From Salinigranum rubrum (GTDB lineage Archaea; Halobacteriota; Halobacteria; Halobacteriales; Haloferacaceae): a stretch of 64,000 nt of DNA. Position 1 is the stretch's first letter. Each line of letters starts with the position of its first letter. The translations under genes and the position numbers were made by a program. Where the stretch lies: positions 248,001 to 312,000 of the forward strand of contig NZ_CP026309.1 in the NCBI RefSeq assembly GCF_002906575.1, read 5' to 3'. This document shows, piece after piece, positions 1 to 8,784 of the stretch. Under the pieces are notes generated by a model. It was not told the origin of the DNA. It saw only the letters and a list, made by a program, of their open reading frames with translations, and made no database searches.

Positions 1-689
1 AGATCGAGTCCGACCTCATCCGCGCCGGCGAGTTCTCCGACCGACTCGTCACCCGACTCCTCGACGCGGGCAGCATCGAGGAGGTCGTCGACGTCCTCGA
101 CCGGACGATGTTCGGCCCCGCGCTCGCGGCGGCGTACGACGAGTACGAGTCCTCGGGCGTGCTGGTCCCGCTGGAGAACGCGGTCGACCGCGTCTTCTAC
201 GAGAACCTCCTCTCGGGGGTCACGTGGGACGAGACGACCCAGCAGTACCGCGACCTGCTCAAGGCCGAGGTCGACTTCCGGAACGCGCGGAACGCCCTCC
301 GACTGGCTCGAAGCGGTGCGGACATCGACCCCGGGGAGTACTACATCGAGGGCGGGCGGCTGTTCGGTCCGGCGGAACTGAGTAGCTTGGCGTCGAACCC
401 CGACGAGCTCGTCCAGCGAATCCGCGACTCGACGTACGGCGACGACCTCTCGGAGGCGCTCGACGACATCGAAGCGGCCGAGAGCCTCATCGCGTTCGAG
501 CGCGCGCTCGAGACGGCGCTCTTGGAGTACTCGTCCAGTCTGGGCAACGTCTTCCCCCTCTCGGTGAGTCCGGTGATCTCGTACATCCTGGCGAAGGAAC
601 GCGAGGTCGACAACATCCGGGCCATCGCACGGGCCCGCGAAGCCGGGCTCTCCCCCGAACAGATCGAGGAGGAACTGGTGATACTATGA
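1..689 (+). CDS. atpC: A-type ATP synthase subunit C, 5' truncated by window edge
   Basis: Subunit C (V-type AtpC/AC39 family) links the central stalk to the membrane rotor ring of the archaeal ATP synthase. The reading frame is open from base 3, so the gene starts outside the window; about 228 C-terminal residues are present, against about 350 for haloarchaeal AtpC. The helical, acidic sequence ends with a segment around VDNIRAIARAREAGLSPEQI, typical of the family's C-terminal helices. The stop overlaps the atpF start by four bases (ATGA), so the two are translationally coupled. Identification rests on the sequence and on the operon order C-F-A-B. Confidence 0.93.
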   Translation, partial: IESDLIRAGEFSDRLVTRLLDAGSIEEVVDVLDRTMFGPALAAAYDEYESSGVLVPLENAVDRVFYENLLSGVTWDETTQQYRDLLKAEVDFRNARNALRLARSGADIDPGEYYIEGGRLFGPAELSSLASNPDELVQRIRDSTYGDDLSEALDDIEAAESLIAFERALETALLEYSSSLGNVFPLSVSPVISYILAKEREVDNIRAIARAREAGLSPEQIEEELVIL

Positions 690-1018
690 GTCAGGAGATC
701 GCCGTCGTCGGGAGCCCCGACTTCACCACGGGCTTCCGCCTCGCGGGCGTTCGGAAGTTCGAGAACGTCCCCGACGAGGAGAAAGATGCACAGCTCGACG
801 AGGCCGTCATGGAGACGCTCGACGACGACGAGGTCGGCATCATCGTGATGCACGACGACGACATGGACCACCTGTCCCGGCAGGCTCGGCAGGCCGTCGA
901 GGGGAGCATCGAACCGGTGCTCGTCACCCTCGGCGGCGGTGCCGGCGCAGGCGGCCTCCGCGAACAGATCAAGCGAGCCATCGGTATCGACCTAATGGAC
1001 GAGGACGAGAGCGAATAA
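686..1018 (+). CDS. atpF: A-type ATP synthase subunit F
   Basis: Small central-stalk subunit of the archaeal ATP synthase, 110 residues, the usual length for the family. The N-terminus IAVVGSPDFTTGFRLAGV is the Rossmann-like start of AtpF, followed by an acidic helix and the GVGIIVMHDDD-type strand (here VGIIVMHDDDMDHL). The start codon overlaps the atpC stop and the stop lies three bases before atpA, so it sits in the middle of a tight operon. No irregularities. Confidence 0.95.
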   Translation: MSQEIAVVGSPDFTTGFRLAGVRKFENVPDEEKDAQLDEAVMETLDDDEVGIIVMHDDDMDHLSRQARQAVEGSIEPVLVTLGGGAGAGGLREQIKRAIGIDLMDEDESE

Positions 1019-1021
1019 GAC

Positions 1022-2778
1022 ATGAGTCAGGCAACACAAGACGTCCGAGAGGACGGCATCATCGAGAGCGTGAGCGGTCCGGTCGTGCAGGCCGTCGACC
1101 TCGACGCCCGCATGAACGACGTCGTCTACGTCGGCGACGAAGGGCTGATGGGCGAAGTCATCGAGATCGAGGGCGACATCACGACCATCCAGGTGTACGA
1201 GGAGACCTCCGGCGTCGGCCCGGGCGAACCCGTCGAGAACACGGGCGAGCCGCTGACGGTCGACCTGGGGCCGGGCCTTCTGGACTCCATCTACGACGGC
1301 GTCCAGCGGCCCCTCGACGTCCTCGAATCCAAGATGAACAGTGCGTTCCTCGACCGCGGGGTCGACGCGCCCGGTATCGACCTCGAGAAGGAGTGGTCCT
1401 TCGAGGCCACCGTCGAGGCGGGCGACGAAGTCGGTCCCGGTGACGTCGTCGGTATCGTCGAGGAGACGGTGAGCATCGACCACAAGGTCATGGTGCCCCC
1501 GGCTCCGACGGCGGCGTCGTCGAGACGGCCGAATCCGGCGACTACAACGTCGAGGAAGCCGTCGTCACCCTCGAGAGCGGCGAGGAGATATCGATGCACC
1601 AGGAGTGGCCGGTCCGACAGGCCCGTCCCACCGTCACGAAGCAGACCCCGACCGAACCGCTCGTGTCGGGTCAGCGCATCCTCGACGGTTTGTTCCCCAT
1701 CGCCAAGGGCGGGACGGCCGCGATTCCGGGGCCGTTCGGCTCCGGGAAGACCGTCACCCAGCACCAGTTAGCGAAGTGGGCCGACGCGGACATCGTCGTC
1801 TACGTCGGCTGTGGCGAACGTGGCAACGAGATGACGGAGGTCATCGAGGACTTCCCCGAACTGGACGACCCCAAGACCGGGAATCCGCTGATGGCCCGCA
1901 CCTCGCTCATCGCCAACACGTCGAACATGCCCGTCGCCGCCCGCGAGTCCTGTGTGTACACGGGCATCACCATCGCGGAGTTCTACCGCGACATGGGGTA
2001 CGACGTGGCGCTGATGGCCGACTCCACCTCGCGGTGGGCCGAGGCCATGCGCGAGATTTCCTCCCGACTGGAGGAGATGCCCGGCGAGGAGGGGTACCCC
2101 GCGTACCTCTCCGCGCGCCTCTCGCAGTTCTACGAGCGCGCCGGCTACTTCGAGAACGTCAACGGCACCGAGGGCTCGATTTCGGCCATCGGCGCCGTCT
2201 CACCGCCGGGTGGGGACTTCTCCGAGCCGGTCACGCAGAACACCCTGCGTATCGTCAAGTGCTTCTGGGCGCTCGACGCCGACCTCGCCGAGCGTCGTCA
2301 CTTCCCCTCGATCAACTGGAACGAGTCGTACTCGCTGTACCGGGAGCAGCTCGACCCCTGGTTCGAGGAGAACGTCACCTCCGACTGGGCGGACATCCGC
2401 CAGTGGGCGGTCGACACCCTCGACGAGGAGGCCGAACTCCAAGAGATCGTTCAGCTCGTCGGCAAGGACGCCCTGCCGGAGGACCAGCAGCTCACCCTCG
2501 AGGTGGCGCGCTACCTCCGCGAGGCGTACCTGCAGCAGAACGCGTTCCACCCGACCGACACCTACTGTGAGCCGGCGAAGACGTACGGCATTCTGACGGC
2601 GATCAAGACGTTCAACGACGAGGCGTTCAAGGCGCTCGAAGCCGGCGTTCCCGTCCCCGAGATCACCGACATCGACGCCGCCCCGCGGCTGAACCGCATC
2701 GGCGTCCAGGAGGACTGGGAGGCGTACATCGAGGAGCTCAAAGAAGACATCACGGAACAACTCCGGGAGAAGTACTAA
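1022..2778 (+). CDS. atpA: A-type ATP synthase catalytic subunit A, apparent single-base frameshift
   Basis: Catalytic alpha-like subunit that binds and hydrolyses or makes ATP in the A1 head. The first frame (from 1022) encodes the beta-barrel domain and runs correctly to MVPP at 1490-1500; the sequence then continues in another frame ([19 protein letters not shown]...) through the Walker A motif GPFGSGKT at about 1729-1752 to the TAA at 2776. The break lies in the C5 run at 1496-1500, where six C are expected. With that base restored the protein is 585 residues, normal for haloarchaeal AtpA. The gene is essential and both halves are perfectly conserved, so a sequencing error is much more likely than a pseudogene. 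The stop overlaps the atpB start (TAATG). Confidence 0.93.
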
Positions 2779-4196
2779 TGAAGAAGTACCAGACTATCAC
2801 CGAGATCAGCGGTCCGCTGGTGTTCGCCGAGGTCGACGAACCGATCGGCTACGACGAGATCGTCGAGATCGAGACGCCCGCCGGCGAGACAAAGCGCGGT
2901 CAGGTGCTCGAATCCTCGAAAGGCCTCGTGGCCATCCAGGTGTTCGAGGGCACCACCGGTATCGACCGAAACGCTTCCGTAACGTTCCTCGGCGAGACGT
3001 TGAAGATGCCCGTCACCGAGGACCTCCTCGGCCGAGTGCTCGACGGGTCGGGACAGCCGATCGACGGCGGTCCCGAAATCGTCCCCGACGAACGCCGCGA
3101 CATCGTCGGCGCCGCCATCAACCCCTACTCGCGGGAGTACCCCGAGGAGTTCATCCAGACGGGTGTGTCGGCCATCGACGGCATGAACACGCTGGTGAGA
3201 GGGCAGAAGCTCCCGATCTTCTCCGGATCGGGCCTCCCGCACAACGACCTCGCGCTGCAGGTCGCCCGACAGGCGACCGTCCCCGAAGAGGAAGAGGGCG
3301 GCGACGAGGACGGCTCGGAGTTCGCCGTCATCTTCGGCGCGATGGGCATCACGGCGGAGGAGGCGAACGAGTTCATGGAGGACTTCGAGCGCACCGGCGC
3401 GCTGGAACGCTCGGTCGTCTTCATGAACCTCGCGGACGACCCCGCCGTCGAGCGGACGGTCACGCCGCGACTGGCGCTCACCACGGCCGAATACCTCGCG
3501 TTCGACAAGGGCTACCACGTCCTCGTCATCCTGACGGACATGACGAACTACTGTGAGGCCCTGCGCGAGATCGGTGCCGCCCGCGAGGAGGTTCCGGGTC
3601 GCCGGGGCTACCCCGGGTACATGTACACCGACCTCGCCACCCTCTACGAGCGCGCCGGCCGCATCCAGGGTCGTGAGGGCTCGGTCACGCAGATTCCCAT
3701 CCTCACGATGCCCGGTGACGACGACACCCACCCCATCCCGGACCTCACCGGGTACATCACCGAGGGACAGATCTACGTCGACCGGAACCTCAACTCCCAG
3801 GGCGTCCAGCCCCCGGTCAACGTGCTTCCCTCGCTCTCTCGCCTGATGGACGACGGGATCGGCGAGGGCCTCACCCGCGAGGACCACGCCGACGTCTCCG
3901 ACCAAATGTACGCCGCGTACGCGGAGGGCGAGGACCTCCGCGACCTGGTGAACATCGTCGGCCGCGAGGCCCTCTCGGAGAGGGACAACAAGTACCTCGA
4001 CTTCGCCGAACGGTTCGAGGACGAGTTCGTCGACCAGGGCTTCACCACCGAGCGCTCCATCGACGAGACGCTCGACATCGGCTGGGACCTCCTGTCGATG
4101 CTGCCCAAGGAGGGGCTCAACCGGATCGACGAGGAACTCATCGAGAAGTACTACCGCGAGGACGAGACGGCCGAGACGGTCGAAGCCGAGGCGTAA
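2778..4196 (+). CDS. atpB: A-type ATP synthase subunit B
   Basis: Non-catalytic beta-like subunit of the A1 head, 472 residues, full length. It starts [20 protein letters not shown], has the family segment [19 protein letters not shown] where a degenerate P-loop would be, and [21 protein letters not shown] near residue 290. The start overlaps the atpA stop. In Haloferax the next gene of this operon is atpD; here atpD is 25.8 kb further on (30004), so atpB is the last ATP synthase gene of this transcription unit. Confidence 0.96.
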   Translation: MKKYQTITEISGPLVFAEVDEPIGYDEIVEIETPAGETKRGQVLESSKGLVAIQVFEGTTGIDRNASVTFLGETLKMPVTEDLLGRVLDGSGQPIDGGPEIVPDERRDIVGAAINPYSREYPEEFIQTGVSAIDGMNTLVRGQKLPIFSGSGLPHNDLALQVARQATVPEEEEGGDEDGSEFAVIFGAMGITAEEANEFMEDFERTGALERSVVFMNLADDPAVERTVTPRLALTTAEYLAFDKGYHVLVILTDMTNYCEALREIGAAREEVPGRRGYPGYMYTDLATLYERAGRIQGREGSVTQIPILTMPGDDDTHPIPDLTGYITEGQIYVDRNLNSQGVQPPVNVLPSLSRLMDDGIGEGLTREDHADVSDQMYAAYAEGEDLRDLVNIVGREALSERDNKYLDFAERFEDEFVDQGFTTERSIDETLDIGWDLLSMLPKEGLNRIDEELIEKYYREDETAETVEAEA

Positions 4197-4328
4197 CGGG
4201 CCTTCCCGTCACGCTTTCCCAAAGTAAAGCCACCTTCCCTCACATCCCCGACAGCCGCCGCTCTCGCGTCCCGTGGTACAGGGGAGAGAACAGGGTCGCC
4301 CGGCACGCCCGACCGACGCGGCCGCGCG

Positions 4329-4339
4329 AACTATTACGG
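4329..4339 (+). promoter_or_regulatory. TATA box of bat
   Basis: The string aactattacgg lies about 26-33 bases before the bat start at 4362, the normal position for a haloarchaeal leaderless promoter. The 165 bases between atpB and bat hold no gene. No Bat-type activating sequence is seen here, unlike upstream of bop. Confidence 0.5.
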
Positions 4340-4361
4340 TCCCGCCGCTCGATACGCGGGT

Positions 4362-6404
4362 ATGACCGACGCGCTCGATGTAGAGTCGGGCACCTCCCGT
4401 CCGGGCGAGGCGAGAGAGGACTTCTCCGACGTGACCGTCGTCCTCGTGGCGGCCGGCGATCGACTGCGTTCGCGAGCGACGACGCTCCTGACCGACGTCT
4501 TCGGACGCGACGACGTCACGAGCGTCGGCCACCTCGACGACGTTCCTGCCGAGACGCCCGCCAGTTGTCTCGTCGTCGCGGACGACGCGGTCGACGACCT
4601 CGCCGGCGTCGTCGCCGGCTACCCGGAGGCGGCCGTCATCGTCCTCGCGACGGCCCCTTCCGACCGAACGACTGGAGCGGCGCTGGACGCCGGCGCGGCG
4701 GACGTCGTCCCCGTCGACGAGTCGAACCGGTTCGGCCGGCTGGGCGAGCGCGTCGCGGCGGTCGTCGCGTGGGGCGAGTTCCGACCCGAGGCGACCGCAC
4801 GCATCACAGAGGAGCTGAAAGAACAGGCGATGGACGAGGCGCCCGTGGGTATCACTATCGCGGACTTCTCGCTGCCCGACCGACCGCTGGTGTACGTCAA
4901 CCGGGCGTTCTGCCGGACGACCGGCTACAGCCCCGCGGAGGCGCTCGGGCGCAACTGCCGCTACCTGCAGGGACCCGACACCGACCCCGAGTCGGTCGCG
5001 AAGCTCCGGCGTGCGGTCGACGCGGGCGAGCCGACGTCGGTCGAACTCCTCAACTACCGGCGCGACGGGTCGGAGTTCTGGAACCGCGTCGACATCGCGC
5101 CAATCGAGAACAGCGATGGGGAGGTCACCCACTACGTCGGGTTCCAGACGGACATCACGGCCCGCGTACGTGCGGAGGAGGCGGCAGAGCGGTACGCCGC
5201 CGCCGCCAACCGCGAGCGCGAACGGCTCCAGGGACTGCTCGAACACATCGAGGGGCTCCTCGAAGACGTCACGGGCGTCCTCGTCCGGGCCGAGAGCCGC
5301 ACGGAACTCGAACGCGGCGTCTGCGAGCAGGTGGCGGACGCCCCCTCGTACGCGTACGCCTGGGTCGGCGACTGCGACCTCGCCCCCGACACGGTCGTGC
5401 CGAAGGTGTGGACCGAGGACGCCGACGAGATGACGAGCGGCGACGCCGTCGAGGATCTCGTCATCGACCGCGACGACACGAGCGAACCGGTCGGGCGGGC
5501 AGTCTCGACGCGCACGCCACGGGCGGGCCTCGTCGAGGGAACCGTTCACGCGGCCGCCGGCGTCCCGTTCGAGGGCGTGGTCGCGGTCCCGCTCCTCCAC
5601 CGCGAGACGCTCTACGGCGTTCTCGTGGTGTACACCCACACCACGGAGGTGGAGGAGCACGAACTGGTCGTTCTCGGGACGGTCGGGCGGGCCGTCGGCG
5701 CGGCCATCGACGCGTTCGAGAGCCGGCGGACGTTGCTGACGGAGAGCGTGGTCGAACTCCAGGTCGTCGTCGACGACCCGACGGACCCGCTGGTCGCACT
5801 CGCGACCGAGGCGGGCTGCTCGCTCGCCTCGGAGGGGTTCGTCGTCCGCGACGACGGGACCATCCTCGTGTTCGTCTCCGTGACGCCGCCGGAGACCGAA
5901 CTCGACGCCGTTTCCGTCCCCGACATCGAGGAGGTTCGCCGCATCGGCGAGGCGACCGAGACCGGCCTGTTCGAGGTCGTCCTCCCCGCCAAATCGAACC
6001 TCTCGCTCGTCGCCGAGACCGGCGGCCGACTGACCGACCTCGGCGTCGACCCGCAGGACGGCTCGCTCACACTGACGGTCACCGTCGCCGACCGCTCGAC
6101 CGGTCGGGCGCTCCTCGACGGACTGCGGGAGGTCTCTTCGAGCGTCCGGGTGGGTCGCATCCGCGAGCGCGACACCCCGCCGGCCACCCGGCGGGGGTTC
6201 GTCGCGGACGTCGAGGACGCGCTCACGGAGAAGCAGCGAACGGCGCTCCAGCTCGCGCACGTCGGCGGCTTCTTCGAGTGGCCCCACGGCATCTCGGGCG
6301 ACGAACTCGCCGACGCGATGGGCGTCTCACGGTCGACGTTCCACCAGCACCTCCGCGCGGCGGAGAAGAAACTCGTCTCGCGCTTTCACCGCGACGACTC
6401 CTAG
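4362..6404 (+). CDS. bat: Bat: bacterio-opsin activator with LOV-like PAS, GAF and HTH_10 domains
   Basis: Transcription activator of the bacteriorhodopsin regulon, 680 residues. Order of domains: a receiver-like segment (about 25-125), a PAS domain (about 150-265) with the motif GRNCRYLQG whose cysteine is residue 199, a GAF domain (about 280-430), a bacterio-opsin activator region, and a C-terminal helix-turn-helix of the HTH_10 type (LTEKQRTALQLAHVGGFFEW, then a recognition helix near GVSRSTFHQHLR). GRNCR(F/Y)LQG is the signature of flavin-binding LOV domains, in which the cysteine forms the light-induced adduct. The adjacent bop gene with a matching activating sequence supports the call. 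Bat of Halobacterium is known to respond to oxygen and light. Confidence 0.9.
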   Translation: MTDALDVESGTSRPGEAREDFSDVTVVLVAAGDRLRSRATTLLTDVFGRDDVTSVGHLDDVPAETPASCLVVADDAVDDLAGVVAGYPEAAVIVLATAPSDRTTGAALDAGAADVVPVDESNRFGRLGERVAAVVAWGEFRPEATARITEELKEQAMDEAPVGITIADFSLPDRPLVYVNRAFCRTTGYSPAEALGRNCRYLQGPDTDPESVAKLRRAVDAGEPTSVELLNYRRDGSEFWNRVDIAPIENSDGEVTHYVGFQTDITARVRAEEAAERYAAAANRERERLQGLLEHIEGLLEDVTGVLVRAESRTELERGVCEQVADAPSYAYAWVGDCDLAPDTVVPKVWTEDADEMTSGDAVEDLVIDRDDTSEPVGRAVSTRTPRAGLVEGTVHAAAGVPFEGVVAVPLLHRETLYGVLVVYTHTTEVEEHELVVLGTVGRAVGAAIDAFESRRTLLTESVVELQVVVDDPTDPLVALATEAGCSLASEGFVVRDDGTILVFVSVTPPETELDAVSVPDIEEVRRIGEATETGLFEVVLPAKSNLSLVAETGGRLTDLGVDPQDGSLTLTVTVADRSTGRALLDGLREVSSSVRVGRIRERDTPPATRRGFVADVEDALTEKQRTALQLAHVGGFFEWPHGISGDELADAMGVSRSTFHQHLRAAEKKLVSRFHRDDS

Positions 6405-6437
6405 CACGTTTCAGTGCCTTCTAGCCGATTTAGGACG

Positions 6438-6452
6438 TCCCAACTAGTTCGG
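6438..6452 (+). promoter_or_regulatory. Bat upstream activating sequence (UAS) of bop
   Basis: The sequence TCCCAACTAGTTCGG matches the consensus described for Bat-regulated genes of Halobacterium (ACCcnactagttnGG) at every fixed position except the first. It ends 41 bases before the ATG at 6493, and a TATA-like cgttatgc (6458-6465) lies about 28-35 bases before that ATG. This spacing reproduces the known Halobacterium bop promoter, with a nearly leaderless transcript. Confidence 0.75.
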
Positions 6453-6492
6453 TATCCGCGTTATGCTCTCGGCGGTCCTCCGTTCGCCTGCA

Positions 6493-7227
6493 ATGGCAAC
6501 TCCAGGCAGTGAATCCATCTGGCTGTGGCTCGGCACCGCCGGAATGACGCTCGGGACGCTCTACTTCGTCGCCCGCGGCTGGGGCGTCGAGGACGCGGAG
6601 CAGCAGCGCTTCTACATCATCACCATCTTCATCACCGCTATCGCCTCCGCGGCGTACTTCGCGATGGCGACGGGCTTCGGCCTCACACAGGTGACGGTCA
6701 ACGGCCAGGTGCTCGACATCTACTGGGGCCGGTACGCCGACTGGCTGTTCACCACGCCCTTACTCCTCTTGGACCTCGCGCTCCTGGCGCGTGCGAGTAA
6801 GAACACCATCTACACGCTCGTCGGCCTCGACGTGCTGATGATCGGGACCGGTGTCATCGGCGCGCTCGCCGCCTCGTCGGCGTTCGTCCGTATCGTCTGG
6901 TGGGCGATCAGCACGGTGTTCCTGCTGTTCCTCCTGTACTTCCTCCTCCGCGCGCTCAGCGAGGCCGCCGAGAGACAGACCCCGGAGGTACGGAAGTTGA
7001 CCACGACCCTCCGGAACATGCTCGTCGTGCTCTGGCTCGCGTACCCGGTGGTGTGGATCCTCGGCACCGAGGGAACCATCGGCATCATCCCCCTGTACTG
7101 GGAGACGGCGGCGTTCATGGTGCTGGACCTGACCGCGAAGGTCGGCTTCGGGTTCGTCCTCCTGCGCAGCCACTCGATCCTCGAAGCGGCGACGCAGTCG
7201 ACCGGCGCAGCCCCGACCGCGGACTGA
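6493..7227 (+). CDS. bop: Bacteriorhodopsin, light-driven proton pump
   Basis: Seven-helix retinal protein of 244 residues that exports protons in light. [19 protein letters not shown] carries the equivalents of R82, D85 and D96 of Halobacterium bacteriorhodopsin, so it has proton-pump rather than chloride-pump or sensory residues; [19 protein letters not shown] carries D212 and the retinal lysine K216; the release-group glutamates are present in GTEGTIG and WET. I use the ATG at 6493 ([18 protein letters not shown]), which lines up with known haloarchaeal opsin N-termini and with UAS/TATA spacing; an in-frame ATG at 6463 would overlap the promoter. No retinal-synthesis gene (brp/blh) is in the window. 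Confidence 0.95.
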   Translation: MATPGSESIWLWLGTAGMTLGTLYFVARGWGVEDAEQQRFYIITIFITAIASAAYFAMATGFGLTQVTVNGQVLDIYWGRYADWLFTTPLLLLDLALLARASKNTIYTLVGLDVLMIGTGVIGALAASSAFVRIVWWAISTVFLLFLLYFLLRALSEAAERQTPEVRKLTTTLRNMLVVLWLAYPVVWILGTEGTIGIIPLYWETAAFMVLDLTAKVGFGFVLLRSHSILEAATQSTGAAPTAD

Positions 7228-7587
7228 CGACTCGGTCCGCCTCTTTCGGAGTGGTCCACTCACCAGCGACAGCCTCGCTGTTCTCGTGACAGAGAGATAT
7301 CTACTTGGACAATCAGTGCGTCGTACTCCTCGAATTCCCCCATCGACCGAATCGGTGTTATTCGGACGTCTGGTGTTCGAATCGACGCAAATAGATATCT
7401 GACCGGATTCGAGTTCGAATCGAATATAACGGTAGTAAATCAATCTTCTCGACAGTCGAATTTTGTGTGCCTTACTGGCTTATTCTCTCGTCCGCGTCCG
7501 AACGTAATCCAATTATATCTATCTAAAACGGGTCGTGGTGATCGAGTCGCCGGAGTCGTCTTACCCTCGCTGGACGTGTCGGACCGC
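7228..7587. other. 360-base AT-rich gap downstream of bop
   Basis: No gene is visible. The stretch is clearly richer in A and T than its surroundings and lies between the 3' ends of bop (+) and the MDR dehydrogenase (-). It contains GTTCGAATCGA twice (7375-7385, 7413-7423) and the palindrome AGATATCT twice (7295-7302, 7393-7400). It may hold both terminators. Confidence 0.6.
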
Positions 7588-8631
7588 TCAGTCTCTGAGT
7601 TCGGACACGTCGAACACCGGCTTGCACGTCTCGCCGGCGACGAACGCCTCGAACGCCGCGTCGGCGTCGAGCAGCGAGAACCGATCGTCGACGAACGTCT
7701 CGCAGTCGACGGCGCCGCTGCGGATGAGTCGGAAGGACCGCTCGAAGTCCTGGTACATCGACGCGTACGAACACTGGAGGTCGATCTCCGCGCGGACCAG
7801 CGGCGAGTACGGCATCGTCGTCTCGCCGGTCTGACCGACCAGCACGATCTGTCCGCCCTTCCGAACCTCCTCGACGGCGCTCGTCAGCCCCGATGGGTGG
7901 CCCGTCGTGTCGAACACGACGTCGTAGCCGACGCCGTCGGTGTGTCGCTCCCGGCGTTCCTCGGGGTCGTCCGCCGCGACGTTGACCGTCTCGAACCCCA
8001 ATTCTTCGCCGAGCGGAAGCCGATACTCGGCGTCCTGACCGACGCCGGAGACGACCACGGTCCCGCCTTGGGCGGCGGCGATCTGTGCGGTGAGCAGGCC
8101 GATGGGACCCGGCCCCTCGACGAGCACGGTGTCGCCCGCGCCGACGCGGGAGTTCTCGATGACCGCGCGGGCCGCAATGCTCGTCGGTTCGGCGACGGCG
8201 GCGTGTTTCTGTTCGACGTCGTCGGGAATCGGATGGAGCGCCGATTCGGGGACGACGAGGAACCGCTCGTACGCCCCGTCGTGGTCGACGCCGGTGATGA
8301 CGGCGTCCTGGCAGACGTTCTCCTCGCCGATCCGACACTGATAACACTCGCCACAGCCCCGAATCGGCCGCTCGACGACCCGGTCCCCGACCGAGAAGCC
8401 CGTCACGCCGTCGCCGACTTCGACGACCCGACCGGCGTACTCGTGGCCGATGACCGTCGGGAGGTTCATCCGCTCGAACGCCGACTCGAACTCGTAGATG
8501 CCGGCGTCGCTACCGCAGAGGCCAGCGTAGTCGACCTCGACGAGCGCCTCTCCCTCGCCGGGTTCGGGTCGCGGTCGGTCGACGAGTTCCATAGCCCCGT
8601 GGCTCCGTTCGACTTTGGCAAGTCCACGCAT
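7588..8631 (-). CDS. Zinc-dependent medium-chain alcohol/polyol dehydrogenase
   Basis: Oxidoreductase of the MDR superfamily, 347 residues, cytosolic, oxidising a sugar, polyol or sugar acid with NAD(P). Visible motifs: GHEYAGRVVEVG with the catalytic-zinc histidine and glutamate, CGSD with the zinc cysteine, the structural-zinc set CGECYQCRIGEENVC, and a Rossmann turn GPGPIG. The start MRGLAKVERSHGAMEL at 8631 lies about 28 bases after a TATA-like ccattatg (8655-8663, minus strand); an in-frame ATG at 8658 would lie in that box. It is divergent from the SDR at 8785, and the two plausibly serve one pathway with the cyclase and CUT2 transporter. Substrate unknown. Confidence 0.88.
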   Translation of the reverse strand: MRGLAKVERSHGAMELVDRPRPEPGEGEALVEVDYAGLCGSDAGIYEFESAFERMNLPTVIGHEYAGRVVEVGDGVTGFSVGDRVVERPIRGCGECYQCRIGEENVCQDAVITGVDHDGAYERFLVVPESALHPIPDDVEQKHAAVAEPTSIAARAVIENSRVGAGDTVLVEGPGPIGLLTAQIAAAQGGTVVVSGVGQDAEYRLPLGEELGFETVNVAADDPEERRERHTDGVGYDVVFDTTGHPSGLTSAVEEVRKGGQIVLVGQTGETTMPYSPLVRAEIDLQCSYASMYQDFERSFRLIRSGAVDCETFVDDRFSLLDADAAFEAFVAGETCKPVFDVSELRD

Positions 8632-8654
8632 GCTCTGTGGTCGACTTCGGACCG

Positions 8655-8760
8655 ACATAATGGTAGGGGGTTCGACGGTGTGTGACGGGTCCCGCTCGGC
8701 GTCGTCGGCTCTCCTCGGTCGTCCACGCCGTGACACGGTTTCGGGTTCCACAAGTATAAT
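8655..8760. promoter_or_regulatory. Divergent promoter region, MDR dehydrogenase / SDR
   Basis: The short gap between the two oxidoreductases carries a minus-strand TATA-like box at 8655-8663 for the MDR gene and a plus-strand tataat at 8755-8760, 25-30 bases before the SDR start at 8785. The shared gap suggests joint control of both genes. Confidence 0.5.
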
Positions 8761-8784
8761 ACGACCACCCGAGAGAGGGGAGAC

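Noticed and set aside
1022-2778. Programmed frameshifting in atpA
   Set aside because: The same single-base loss in a homopolymer recurs in three unrelated genes, and no slippery site with a following structure is needed to explain it.
4209-6287. Long minus-strand open frame opposite bat
   Set aside because: It is a GC-driven mirror of the bat codons; the plus strand encodes clear PAS and HTH motifs and the minus frame has no recognisable domain.
7375-7385. GTTCGAATC resembling a tRNA T-arm and thus an attachment site
   Set aside because: No acceptor or anticodon arms fit around it and it is simply repeated nearby; no tRNA gene was found in the window.
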